A stretch of 38,679 nt of DNA, taken from assembly GCA_031286615.1 (NCBI GenBank), contig JAITUA010000004.1, positions 1-38,679 on the forward strand. The letters are read 5' to 3'. The stretch comes from Chryseobacterium sp. (GTDB lineage: Bacteria > Bacteroidota > Bacteroidia > Flavobacteriales > Weeksellaceae). Both the position numbers and the translations under genes were made by a program. Shown here piece after piece: positions 25,192 through 32,423 of this stretch. Below the pieces are notes generated by a model that saw nothing but the letters and a program-made list of their open reading frames with translations, searched no databases and was not told the origin of the DNA. Position 1 is the first letter of the stretch, and the number at the start of each line of letters is the position of its first letter.

Positions 25192-25557
25192 TTATTTCAT
25201 GTTCACTACTTTGTCTACGACAAACTTTGTATTTCCTCTCCACGGAAGAGCGCCGTTGTATTCTTTGTAATGCAGATCAAAGCTTTTACCGCTGTTGGTT
25301 TCCAATTGCTTGAAAATCTCAGGGTCATCTACAGAAAACTCAAACTCGTAGCTTGTAATTGTTCCTGTTTTTCCTCTCCCGAAGCCTTCCTGAATCAGTT
25401 TACCTTCATAAGTTTTGAAGATATAACCTTTTTTCATGGCATAGTTCAGGTATCCGGATTTCACACCTTCTCCGAAAACAAAATAGTACTTATACCAGAC
25501 AAATACGCCTAGTAACAACAGTACAACACCGAGGGTGATCCACAAAGATTTTTTCAT
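25192..25557 (-). CDS. Small N-terminally anchored membrane protein
   Basis: The 121-residue protein has one N-terminal TM segment (about 5-22) and a soluble part with GVKSGYLNYAMKKGYIFKTYEGKLIQEG, SYEFEFSVDD and SFDLHYKEYNGALPWRG. Proteins of this kind in Bacteroidota are sometimes labelled 6-phosphogluconate dehydrogenase, but nothing in this sequence supports that: it is far too short and has no nucleotide-binding motif. It begins 21 bases after the acyl-CoA dehydrogenase stop and shares its terminator, so it is probably co-transcribed. The function is unknown. Confidence 0.75.
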   Translation of the reverse strand: MKKSLWITLGVVLLLLGVFVWYKYYFVFGEGVKSGYLNYAMKKGYIFKTYEGKLIQEGFGRGKTGTITSYEFEFSVDDPEIFKQLETNSGKSFDLHYKEYNGALPWRGNTKFVVDKVVNMK

Positions 25558-25578
25558 AGTAGTGTGTTTGATAAAATG

Positions 25579-26718
25579 TTATTTCGCGATGCTTCTTGAG
25601 ATCACGATTTTCTGAATTTCAGAAGTTCCTTCGTAGATCTGAGTGATTTTTGCATCTCTCATTAATCTTTCTACGTGGTATTCTTTCACATATCCGTATC
25701 CACCGTGGATCTGTACTGCTTCAATAGTAGTATCCATTGCTACCTGAGAAGAGTATAATTTTGCCATTGCTCCACTTTCAGAGATATCTTTTCCTGCATC
25801 TTTTTCACATGCTGCTTTGAAACATAACATTCTTGCTGCCGTGATCTGCGTAGCCATATCCGCTAATTTGAATGCAATTGCCTGGTGGTTGATGATCTCA
25901 GTTTTGAAAGCTTTTCTTGTTTTAGCATATTTCAATGCCAGTTCGTAAGCACCTGAAGCAATACCTAAAGCCTGAGAAGCAATACCGATTCTTCCTCCGT
26001 TCAATACTGCCATAGCAAAGTTGAACCCGAATCCGTCAGCACCAATTCTGTTTTCTTTAGGAACTTTTACATTATTAAAGATCAAAGAGTGTGTATCACT
26101 TCCTCTGATTCCCAATTTGTCTTCTTTTAGCCCGATTTCAAATCCTTCCCATCCTCTTTCTACGATAAAAGCATTGATTCCTTTGTGCTTTTTCTCAGGA
26201 TCAGTCTGTGCAATTACGATATAATAAGTAGCTGTACCACCATTGGTGATCCAGTTTTTGATTCCGTTTAAAAGATAGTAATCTCCTTTGTCTTCAGCAG
26301 TTGTTTTCTGAGAAGTTGCATCAGAACCAGCTTCAGGCTCAGATAATGCAAAAGCTCCGATTACCTGTCCGCTCGCCAGTGGAGTAAGATATTTTACTTT
26401 CTGTTCTTCAGAAGCAAATTTTTCAAGACCGGCACAAACCAATGAATTGTTTACAGACATTACAACAGCTGCAGAAGCATCCACTTTTGCAATCTCCTCC
26501 ATTGCCAGCACGTAAGAAACGCTGTCCATACCTGCTCCTCCGTATTGTGGATCTACCATCATTCCCAAAAGGCCCATTTCTCCCATTTTTTTCACCTGTT
26601 CTGCAGGGAATTTCTGGTCACGGTCTCTTTCAATCACTCCAGGTAATAGTTCGTTCTGTGCAAAATCTCTTGCTGCCTGCTGAATCATCAGCTGTTCTTC
26701 CGATAAATTAAAGTCCAT
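25579..26718 (-). CDS. Acyl-CoA dehydrogenase, short-chain/butyryl type
   Basis: This FAD enzyme oxidises acyl-CoA to trans-2-enoyl-CoA in the first step of beta-oxidation, passing electrons to electron-transfer flavoprotein. The 379-residue length fits soluble short- and medium-chain dehydrogenases. Visible motifs are GAFALSEPEAGSDA, NGIKNWITNGG, LNGGRIGIASQALGIA, QIHGGYGYVKEYHVERLMRDAKITQIYEGTSEIQ, with the catalytic base expected at E363 in YEGT. The overall pattern matches the butyryl-CoA or short-chain subgroup, but chain-length preference is not certain. It lies back-to-back with a long-chain acyl-CoA ligase, consistent with fatty-acid use. Confidence 0.93.
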   Translation of the reverse strand: MDFNLSEEQLMIQQAARDFAQNELLPGVIERDRDQKFPAEQVKKMGEMGLLGMMVDPQYGGAGMDSVSYVLAMEEIAKVDASAAVVMSVNNSLVCAGLEKFASEEQKVKYLTPLASGQVIGAFALSEPEAGSDATSQKTTAEDKGDYYLLNGIKNWITNGGTATYYIVIAQTDPEKKHKGINAFIVERGWEGFEIGLKEDKLGIRGSDTHSLIFNNVKVPKENRIGADGFGFNFAMAVLNGGRIGIASQALGIASGAYELALKYAKTRKAFKTEIINHQAIAFKLADMATQITAARMLCFKAACEKDAGKDISESGAMAKLYSSQVAMDTTIEAVQIHGGYGYVKEYHVERLMRDAKITQIYEGTSEIQKIVISRSIAK

Positions 26719-27086
26719 AAAAAAAATAATTAGATAGCCGTAAATTTACACTTTTTAAGCAAATCTGAAAAAATAAATTAAAAGCAGGAAAAACGCACAG
26801 AAAAAGGGAGTTGAAAGAGGTTTTAAAGTTTGAAACAGCAATAAATGACATGCAGGTTTACCAATTGGGAATACCATACTATTCAGGACGAAAAATGAAA
26901 ACAGAATGCTAAGGTATACCAGACCCCAAATAAGTTGCCGCAATCAATCTTTAAAGGCCTCTGGTCCCCTTTTTGATTCAATATATTATGGCAAGCATTT
27001 AACTAATTCCTAATTATTACATTCATACGTTTTCAATTAAAAAAAATGCTTATATTTAAATTTCTTTATAATTTATTTAAAAAATC
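26719..27086. other. Divergent intergenic region between acyl-CoA dehydrogenase and acyl-CoA ligase genes
   Basis: This 368-base AT-rich region should carry the promoters of both fatty-acid genes. TAAATTTA at 26741-26748 and TATATTTA near 27049 are weak -7-like boxes without good TTG partners. A 62-codon open frame on the minus strand (26755-26943) looks like chance. I see no hairpin or RNA gene. Confidence 0.5.
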
Positions 27087-28865
27087 ATGACGATCAAGAG
27101 ATTATTCGATATTCCGCACTACGCTTTAGAAAAATATCCTAAAACGGATATGTTTGTAACGAAGTATCAGGGTGAGTGGAAAAAAACTTCTACTCAGGAG
27201 TTTATTAATGAGGGAAATAAGATATCCAGAGGGTTACTGAAGCTGGGCATAAAACCGGGTGATAAGATCGCTTTGATTACTACCAATTCCCGTACTGAAT
27301 GGGCTATAATGGACTTTGGTCTTTCTCAGATCGGAGTTGTTTCTGTACCTGTTTATCCAAGTATTTCACCTGAAGATTACGAATTTATCTTTAACAATGC
27401 TGAAATTCAGTACTGTTTTGTTTCTGATAAGGAGCTGTTGACTAAAGTAATGAAAGTGAAACATAACATCCCAACTCTACAGGGAATATTTACTTTTGAC
27501 AACATCAGCGGTGCTGCGAACTGGAGAGAAATCCTTGATTTGGGTAAAGATGAATCTACACAAATTGAAGTAGACGACCTTTCCAATGCCATCAATACAG
27601 AGGATCTGGCGACTATTATTTATACTTCCGGAACTACCGGAAGACCTAAAGGAGTAATGCTTACCCACAACAATATTGTTTCAAACGTACTGGGGGCTAT
27701 TCCAAGAATTCCAAAGAAAAGAGGTTTCGATTATAAGGAAACAAGAGCATTAAGCTTCCTTCCTATCTGTCATATTTTTGAAAGAATGTTGTTCTATCTT
27801 TATCAATACAACGGTTTTTCTCTTTATTTTGCTGAAAGCATCGAGAAAATGGGAGAAAACGTAAAAGAAGTGAAGCCTCATTATATGACTGTGGTTCCAA
27901 GACTTGTTGAAAAGGTGTATGATAAAATCTACAATACAGGATCTTCTGCCGGAGGATTGAAATCAAAAATATTCTTCTGGGCATTGAATCTGATCAGTAA
28001 AAAGAAAGTAATCTCAAAACCGTCCGGGCTTCAGGAGATTATTGCTGATAAACTGGTATTTTCTAAATGGAGAGAAGGTTTAGGTGGTGAAATTGTGACA
28101 TTGGTTTCAGGATCGGCGGCATTATCTACAAGACTTAACTTAATGTTCCAAAATGCGGGAATTCCAATTTTGGAAGGTTATGGTTTAACAGAAACTTCCC
28201 CGGTAATTTCCGTTAACAGTTTTGAGAAAATGAAAGTGGGGACAGTAGGTATTCCTTTGGATAATTTAAAGGTAAAAATTCAGGAAGATGGTGAAATTAC
28301 CGTAAAAGGACCATCAGTTTTCAAAGGATATTTCCAAAACGAAGAAATGACCAAAGAAGCTTTCACAGAAGATGGATTTTTCAAAACCGGAGATATTGGA
28401 CACATTGACAGTGACGGATTTTTACAGATCACTGACCGTAAGAAAGAAATGTTCAAAACATCAGGTGGAAAATACATTGCTCCTCAAACGATTGAGAATT
28501 TAGCAAAAGCTTCTAAATTTATAGAACAGATCATGGTGGTAGGTGATGGTGAAAAAATGCCATGTGCTTTGGTACAGCCTGATTTTGAATTTGCAAAAAA
28601 CTGGGCGATGAGAAATAACCTGAATTTAGGTTCCACGCCGGAAGAAATTGCAAAAAGCCCTGAATTGAAGCAAAGAATTGAAAAAGAAATCGAAGGCATC
28701 AATGAACATCTCGGCAACTGGGAGAAAATTAAAAAAATTGAGCTTACCCCAGAAGTTTGGAGCATTGAAAGCGGATTGCTTACTCCAACACTAAAACTGA
28801 AAAGAAAAGCAGTAAAAGAGAAGTTTATTGCTTTGTATAATAAGATGTATGATCATCAGGAATAA
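27087..28865 (+). CDS. Long-chain fatty-acid-CoA ligase (AMP-forming)
   Basis: The enzyme activates fatty acids to acyl-CoA through an acyl-adenylate. The 592-residue protein has the P-loop signature YTSGTTGRPKGVMLTHNN (179-196), the EGYGLTETSPV adenine-binding motif and FKTGDIGHIDSDGFLQITDR followed by KKEMFKTSGGKYIAPQTIE. The last stretch carries the C-terminal domain lysine region. Size and motifs fit the FAA1/long-chain (COG1022) group, often called FadD15-like. The exact substrate length is not shown by sequence. It is divergent from acyl-CoA dehydrogenase and ends with a strong terminator. Confidence 0.92.
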   Translation: MTIKRLFDIPHYALEKYPKTDMFVTKYQGEWKKTSTQEFINEGNKISRGLLKLGIKPGDKIALITTNSRTEWAIMDFGLSQIGVVSVPVYPSISPEDYEFIFNNAEIQYCFVSDKELLTKVMKVKHNIPTLQGIFTFDNISGAANWREILDLGKDESTQIEVDDLSNAINTEDLATIIYTSGTTGRPKGVMLTHNNIVSNVLGAIPRIPKKRGFDYKETRALSFLPICHIFERMLFYLYQYNGFSLYFAESIEKMGENVKEVKPHYMTVVPRLVEKVYDKIYNTGSSAGGLKSKIFFWALNLISKKKVISKPSGLQEIIADKLVFSKWREGLGGEIVTLVSGSAALSTRLNLMFQNAGIPILEGYGLTETSPVISVNSFEKMKVGTVGIPLDNLKVKIQEDGEITVKGPSVFKGYFQNEEMTKEAFTEDGFFKTGDIGHIDSDGFLQITDRKKEMFKTSGGKYIAPQTIENLAKASKFIEQIMVVGDGEKMPCALVQPDFEFAKNWAMRNNLNLGSTPEEIAKSPELKQRIEKEIEGINEHLGNWEKIKKIELTPEVWSIESGLLTPTLKLKRKAVKEKFIALYNKMYDHQE

Positions 28866-28874
28866 AATAATATC

Positions 28875-28901
28875 AACCGCTTCATTTGAGGCGGTTTTTT
28901 T
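28875..28901 (+). terminator. Terminator of the acyl-CoA ligase gene
   Basis: A 9-bp stem AACCGCTTC/GAGGCGGTT (28875-28883 with 28888-28896, one G-U pair) with a 4-base loop is followed by a T run. Confidence 0.8.
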
Positions 28902-28906
28902 ATGTT

Positions 28907-28963
28907 TTGGCTAGAGCCAATACGAAGTATTTATTTTTTTAATTAAATGGGCTAAAGCCCATT
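28907..28963. repeat. Two short GGCTAxAGCC palindromes
   Basis: TTGGCTAGAGCCAA (28907-28920) and AATGGGCTAAAGCCCATT (28946-28963) are near-perfect palindromes sharing the core GGCTAxAGCC, 25 bases apart. They look like one dispersed, REP-like intergenic element rather than a terminator, since the real terminator lies just upstream. Confidence 0.65.
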
Positions 28964-29017
28964 CCTATTGATGATTCTTCATTAAGTTTTTCCAACCTTA
29001 ATGATTAATTCCACCTT

Positions 29018-29079
29018 TGTCATTCCGAAGGAATCTTTACACATTCTTTTAACATGATTTAGATTCCTACGGAATGACA
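29018..29079. repeat. Palindromic repeat, inverted pair B
   Basis: TGTCATTCCGAAGGAATC (29018-29035) and GATTCCTACGGAATGACA (29062-29079) are the same 18-bp unit as at 23701-23766, with one base change in the first. Here the units point the opposite way round compared with pair A. Confidence 0.85.
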
Positions 29080-29122
29080 AGGACACCGCAAAAAACTAAA
29101 CGGGCTTTATGAAAATAAACAC

Positions 29123-29150
29123 AAAAAAAACTGTTTCATTTCTGAAACAG
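29123..29150 (-). terminator. Terminator of the nif3/coiled-coil operon
   Basis: A perfect 8-bp stem CTGTTTCA/TGAAACAG (29131-29138 with 29143-29150) with a 4-base loop is followed by eight T on the minus strand. Confidence 0.8.
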
Positions 29151-29175
29151 CTTTTATATGATTTAAAATCAATAA

Positions 29176-29952
29176 TTAGAACTTAATTACAGATTTCATT
29201 TTTTCGTTTTCTTCCATTACCAATTCGTCATCAACAAGGATTTTCCCTGAGTGCTCATCAATAATAATTTTCTTTCTCTGAGCAATTTCCATTTGCTTTT
29301 GAGGCGGGATTGTAAAGAAAGATCCTTTTGGAGCTCCTCTTTCTAATCCTACTACAGCAAGACCATTGATAGAGTTTGTTCTGATTCTGTTGTAAGAAGC
29401 TAATAATCTCTCATCGATTTTACCTGCGAATTCTTTAGACTGCTCTAAAAGATATTCTTCTTCTTTCTGAGTTTCAGAGATAAGACCTTCTAATTCTTCT
29501 TTCTTGAATTTCAAGTGGCTTTTCAAATCGTCGATCTTTGTATTCAGTTCACTTAAAGTTTCGTTTTTGTGAGCAATTTTAACTCCGAATTCTTTAATTC
29601 TTTTTTCAGCAAGCTGAATTTCCAGATCCTGGAATTCCATTTCCTTTCCTAATGCTTCAAACTCTTTATTGTTTCTTACATTATCCTGCTGAGATTTGTA
29701 TTTATCAATTAAAGTTTTAGCATGGTTAATAACTTCATGCTTTGTTTTGATCTGATCGTCCTGTTCTTTGATATCAGCATGAAATTTTTCAGCTCTTTTT
29801 TCAAGACCTTCAATCTCGATTTCAAGATCTTCAACTTCAATTGGCAATTCTCCTCTAGTATTTCGGATTTCATCCAATCTTGAATCAATGATCTGTAAAT
29901 CGTATAAAGCTCTTAATTTTTCTTCAACTGAAATATCGTTGGTTTTTGCCAT
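29176..29952 (-). CDS. CT398/FlgZ-like coiled-coil protein with a cysteine-less zinc-ribbon domain
   Basis: The 258-residue protein has a long antiparallel coiled coil (about 10-180) followed by the position of a C4 zinc ribbon (about 200-243), the layout of the DUF164/CT398/HP0958 family. The usual four zinc-binding cysteines (two CxxC pairs around an IPPQ motif) are absent. The aligned positions here are P208 and S211 before SFFTIPPQKQ, and D232 and S235 in the stretch IIIDEHSGKILVD. The whole protein contains no cysteine. The fold around these sites is otherwise well kept. It starts two bases after the nif3-like stop, so the two are co-transcribed. The family is linked to protein scaffolding and flagellar or secretion factors elsewhere; the role here is unknown. 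Confidence 0.88.
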   Translation of the reverse strand: MAKTNDISVEEKLRALYDLQIIDSRLDEIRNTRGELPIEVEDLEIEIEGLEKRAEKFHADIKEQDDQIKTKHEVINHAKTLIDKYKSQQDNVRNNKEFEALGKEMEFQDLEIQLAEKRIKEFGVKIAHKNETLSELNTKIDDLKSHLKFKKEELEGLISETQKEEEYLLEQSKEFAGKIDERLLASYNRIRTNSINGLAVVGLERGAPKGSFFTIPPQKQMEIAQRKKIIIDEHSGKILVDDELVMEENEKMKSVIKF

Positions 29953-29954
29953 AT

Positions 29955-31052
29955 TTAAATGAAATAATTTACTGGGTTTGTTTTTTCAATAGATTTTGAA
30001 ATTGCAAATGTACTAAATTTTTGTGACAAAATTTCAAATAATTGTTGAGTAACAAATTGTTCTGATTCATAATGGCCAATATCACAAATCAGCATTTTAG
30101 ACTCTGCTAAAAAATAGTCGTGATATTTAAGATCTCCGGTAAGGTAAGCATCACATTTTCTGGAAGCTGCAGATCTTATTCCACTTGCTCCGGAACCGCC
30201 CAGAACCCCTACTCTTTTGATTTTTTTATTGTTGAAAGAGGAGTGTTTTATCACTTCAAGACCAAACTTTTCTTTTACAAACCCCAGGAAATCTTTTTCA
30301 TCCATTTCCTCTTCCAGATCGCCATACATTCCCAATCCGGCGTGTTGGTTTTTATTATCAAGGCTGTATATCTGATGAGCTACTTCTTCGTAAGGATGTG
30401 CGGCTTTCATTGCTCCCACAATTTGCCCCTGTTTAAAGCCTTCAAAAATCACAGAGATCATATCTTCATCCGCATTTTCACGAATACCCTGCTGGCCTGA
30501 GAACGGATTTGAACCTTCCACCGGTCTGAATGTTCCGTTACCATTCACCGTAAAACTACATTCATCATAGAAACCGATATTTCCCGCTCCTGCTGAAAAC
30601 ATTGCTTCTTTTACTTTTTCGGAATGTTCTTTCGGAACAAAAACTGTCAGCTGTTTTAGATTATTTTCTTTAGGCTGAAGAATTTTCATATTTTTTAATC
30701 CCAACTGTCTGCAAATTCCATAGTTGACTCCAAAGAAATCATTATCAAATGCTGTATGAACGGCGTAGATTGCCACTTTATTTTCGATAGCTTTCAAAAC
30801 GGCTCTTTCTACATAGTTTTTCCCTGTTAAGGATTTGAGCCCGGAAAATATAATGGGATGAAAGCATACAATAAGATTGCAGTTTCTTTCAACAGCTTCA
30901 TCTACCACATTTTCCAATGCATCATGACAAACCAGAATCCCGGATACATCGCGATCATAAACACCACACAACAGGCCTACGTTATCAAAATCTTCTGCCT
31001 GTCTGATACTTATTTCCTCTTCAATCTTTGCAATTACAGTTTTTAGCTTCAT
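29955..31052 (-). CDS. NIF3-like dinuclear metal-centre protein (YbgI/YqfO family)
   Basis: The 365-residue protein has the two halves of the NIF3 fold, with a PII/CutA-like insert at about 130-235 (KQLTVFVPKEHSEKVKEAM...AHPYEEVAHQIY), as in YqfO. Likely metal ligands are H65 (CFHPIIF), D103 (HTAFDND), H327 and E331 (GHYESE). The usual His-His-Pro of the first motif is Phe-His-Pro here, so one common ligand position is F64. The family forms hexameric rings; it is often annotated as GTP cyclohydrolase I type 2, but that activity is doubtful for most members. It is the promoter-proximal gene of a two-gene operon. Confidence 0.88.
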   Translation of the reverse strand: MKLKTVIAKIEEEISIRQAEDFDNVGLLCGVYDRDVSGILVCHDALENVVDEAVERNCNLIVCFHPIIFSGLKSLTGKNYVERAVLKAIENKVAIYAVHTAFDNDFFGVNYGICRQLGLKNMKILQPKENNLKQLTVFVPKEHSEKVKEAMFSAGAGNIGFYDECSFTVNGNGTFRPVEGSNPFSGQQGIRENADEDMISVIFEGFKQGQIVGAMKAAHPYEEVAHQIYSLDNKNQHAGLGMYGDLEEEMDEKDFLGFVKEKFGLEVIKHSSFNNKKIKRVGVLGGSGASGIRSAASRKCDAYLTGDLKYHDYFLAESKMLICDIGHYESEQFVTQQLFEILSQKFSTFAISKSIEKTNPVNYFI

Positions 31053-31075
31053 TAATTTATACTTTATGGTTACAG

Positions 31076-31104
31076 CGAAGATATTAATTTTACTAAAAAA
31101 GCAA
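31076..31104 (-). promoter_or_regulatory. Candidate promoter of the nif3-like operon
   Basis: On the minus strand, TTG (31102-31104), an 18-base spacer and TATCTTCG (31076-31083, 7 of 8 matches) lie 24 bases upstream of the ATG. Confidence 0.35.
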
Positions 31105-31119
31105 AGAATATTTTAATAT

Positions 31120-31150
31120 TTGTAAAATTCTTTTAACAATCATATCTTTA
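31120..31150 (+). promoter_or_regulatory. Candidate promoter of the K+ channel gene
   Basis: TTG (31120-31122), a 20-base spacer and TATCTTTA (31143-31150, 7 of 8 matches) lie 51 bases upstream of the ATG. Confidence 0.5.
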
Positions 31151-31201
31151 CCTTTATACTGTATGGAAATTACTAACTTCGCTGTGAAATAACCTATATA
31201 A

Positions 31202-32029
31202 ATGGAAAGAGAACATAATCTTGTTCCTGAGGACAAACTTTGGAAAAGATTCCTTTACCGGATCATTTATCGCTCCGATACGAAGCTCGGAAAACTGTTT
31301 GATATTATCTTATTATCTTTAATTCTTGCAAGTACTGCCATCATTATGATGGAAAGTGTACCTAAGCTTGATAAAAGGTTTCATTATACCTTCCTGATTC
31401 TGGAGTGGGTGATCTCCATTTTCTTCACTCTTGAGTATTCTATGCGTATTACTGTAGTGAAGAATAAGCGGAACTATATATTCAGTTTTTTCGGAATTAT
31501 AGACTTCCTGGCTCTTGTACCTTTTTACCTCAGCTTTTTCTTTCCTATCACTAAATATTTCCTGATTTTCAGGATGCTGAGAATGTTGAGAATCTTCAGG
31601 ATTTTCAATTTGCTGGATTTTATGAATGACGGTTACCTTATTGTGAGGGCTCTGAAAAACAGTTCGAGAAAGATTTATATTTTTCTTTTATTCCTGATTA
31701 TATTCTCAGTTATTGTAGGATCACTGATGTTTATGGTGGAAGGTGGGCGACAGGGATTTGAAACTATACCACAGTCTATTTATTGGGCGGTAGTTACCGT
31801 AACTACCGTAGGATATGGTGATGTATCACCTATTACGCCTTTAGGAAAGTTTTTTGCGGTTGTTCTGATGCTGGCCGGTTACTCTATTATTGCTGTTCCT
31901 ACCGGTATTGTAACGGCAGAAATGAGAAACAAAAGACAAAATCTGGAAATGGTATGTGAACGTTGTGGAAACGAAGATATTGATGATGATGCCAGGTATT
32001 GTAAACAATGTGGCAAGAAATTAGCTTAA
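31202..32029 (+). CDS. Voltage-gated K+ channel-like ion transporter with C-terminal zinc ribbon
   Basis: The 275-residue protein has six TM segments. S1 to S4 span about 30-150; the S4 region FRMLRMLRIFRIFNLLDFM has an arginine every third residue, the voltage-sensor pattern. The pore helix and selectivity filter TTVGYGD (filter ending at D207) indicate potassium selectivity, and S6 follows (about 215-240). After S6 the tail carries C252-x-x-C255 and C267-x-x-C270, a zinc-ribbon pattern close to the membrane. The gating signal is unknown; binding of zinc or a redox switch at the ribbon is only a possibility. A 52-residue membrane protein follows 43 bases downstream on the same strand. Confidence 0.92.
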   Translation: MEREHNLVPEDKLWKRFLYRIIYRSDTKLGKLFDIILLSLILASTAIIMMESVPKLDKRFHYTFLILEWVISIFFTLEYSMRITVVKNKRNYIFSFFGIIDFLALVPFYLSFFFPITKYFLIFRMLRMLRIFRIFNLLDFMNDGYLIVRALKNSSRKIYIFLLFLIIFSVIVGSLMFMVEGGRQGFETIPQSIYWAVVTVTTVGYGDVSPITPLGKFFAVVLMLAGYSIIAVPTGIVTAEMRNKRQNLEMVCERCGNEDIDDDARYCKQCGKKLA

Positions 32030-32072
32030 CATTTGGTATAAGTAAAATTTATTCACCAAATACCTCAAAATC

Positions 32073-32231
32073 ATGGAACCTAAAAAGAAAAACAAGCCGA
32101 ATAGTTTAGTAATCATTCTTTTTGCACTGGTGGTGCTGATGATCATCGTCTACTTTATATTAGTAATGTTCTTCCCAACTGTTTTTGACCTTATGAACAA
32201 GGGTGAGATCCAGCCGGTGCCTAATAAATAA
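32073..32231 (+). CDS. Small single-TM protein downstream of the K+ channel
   Basis: An ATG-to-TAA frame of 52 residues has a lysine-rich start (MEPKKKNKPN), a single strongly hydrophobic helix of about 25 residues (about 11-36) and a short polar tail ending PVPNK. Positive-inside topology predicts the N-terminus in the cytoplasm. It starts 43 bases after the channel stop with no terminator between them, and a strong terminator follows 70 bases later. Composition, topology and position argue that it is a real gene. I do not recognise the family. A role as a channel accessory peptide is a guess from position only. Confidence 0.7.
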   Translation: MEPKKKNKPNSLVIILFALVVLMIIVYFILVMFFPTVFDLMNKGEIQPVPNK

Positions 32232-32262
32232 TGAGTAATAAGTAATGGGTAATGAATAATTT
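32223..32262. repeat. Short AT-rich tandem repeat with a GTAATGAG-like period
   Basis: Right at and after the small protein's stop codon, imperfect units of seven or eight bases of the type TAATGAG/TAATAAG/TAATGGG/TAATGAA follow each other. It is probably a simple-sequence tract. Confidence 0.4.
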
Positions 32263-32300
32263 ATAATGATTTATATTATGTAGCGGTCATTAACAAAATA

Positions 32301-32334
32301 AAAGATGAGTGAAATATTTCGCTCATCTTTTTTT
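32301..32334 (+). terminator. Terminator of the channel/small-protein operon
   Basis: A 14-bp stem (32301-32314 with 32317-32330, one G-U pair; the inner AT pairs probably open as the loop) is followed by a T run. Confidence 0.8.
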
Positions 32335-32369
32335 GATCTGTTGATTTTAAAAATAAATATCTACTTCAT

Positions 32370-32399
32370 AAAAAAAGACGGATCACTAATGACCCGTCT
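32370..32399 (-). terminator. Terminator of the GEVED/Fn3 secreted gene
   Basis: A stem AGACGG/CCGTCT (32376-32381 with 32394-32399), extended inward by a G-U and three more pairs with a 4-base loop, is followed by a T run on the minus strand. Confidence 0.75.
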
Positions 32400-32423
32400 C
32401 TTTCTTTCTATTTAAATGATAAA

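Larger units (their letters stand above)
28866..29175. other. Convergent intergenic region with several palindromic elements
   Basis: This 310-base region holds the ligase terminator, two short GC-centred palindromes (28907-28963), inverted pair B of the 18-bp element (29018-29079) and the terminator of the opposing operon. No coding frame is convincing. Confidence 0.65.

Noticed and set aside
25192-25557. 6-phosphogluconate dehydrogenase name sometimes attached to this kind of protein
   Set aside because: The 121-residue protein has a TM anchor and no dinucleotide-binding or catalytic motif of that enzyme.
26755-26943. 62-codon minus-strand frame between the two fatty-acid genes
   Set aside because: It has no recognisable family or promoter, and its hydrophobic content is what AT-rich DNA gives by chance. 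It occupies the region expected to hold divergent promoters.
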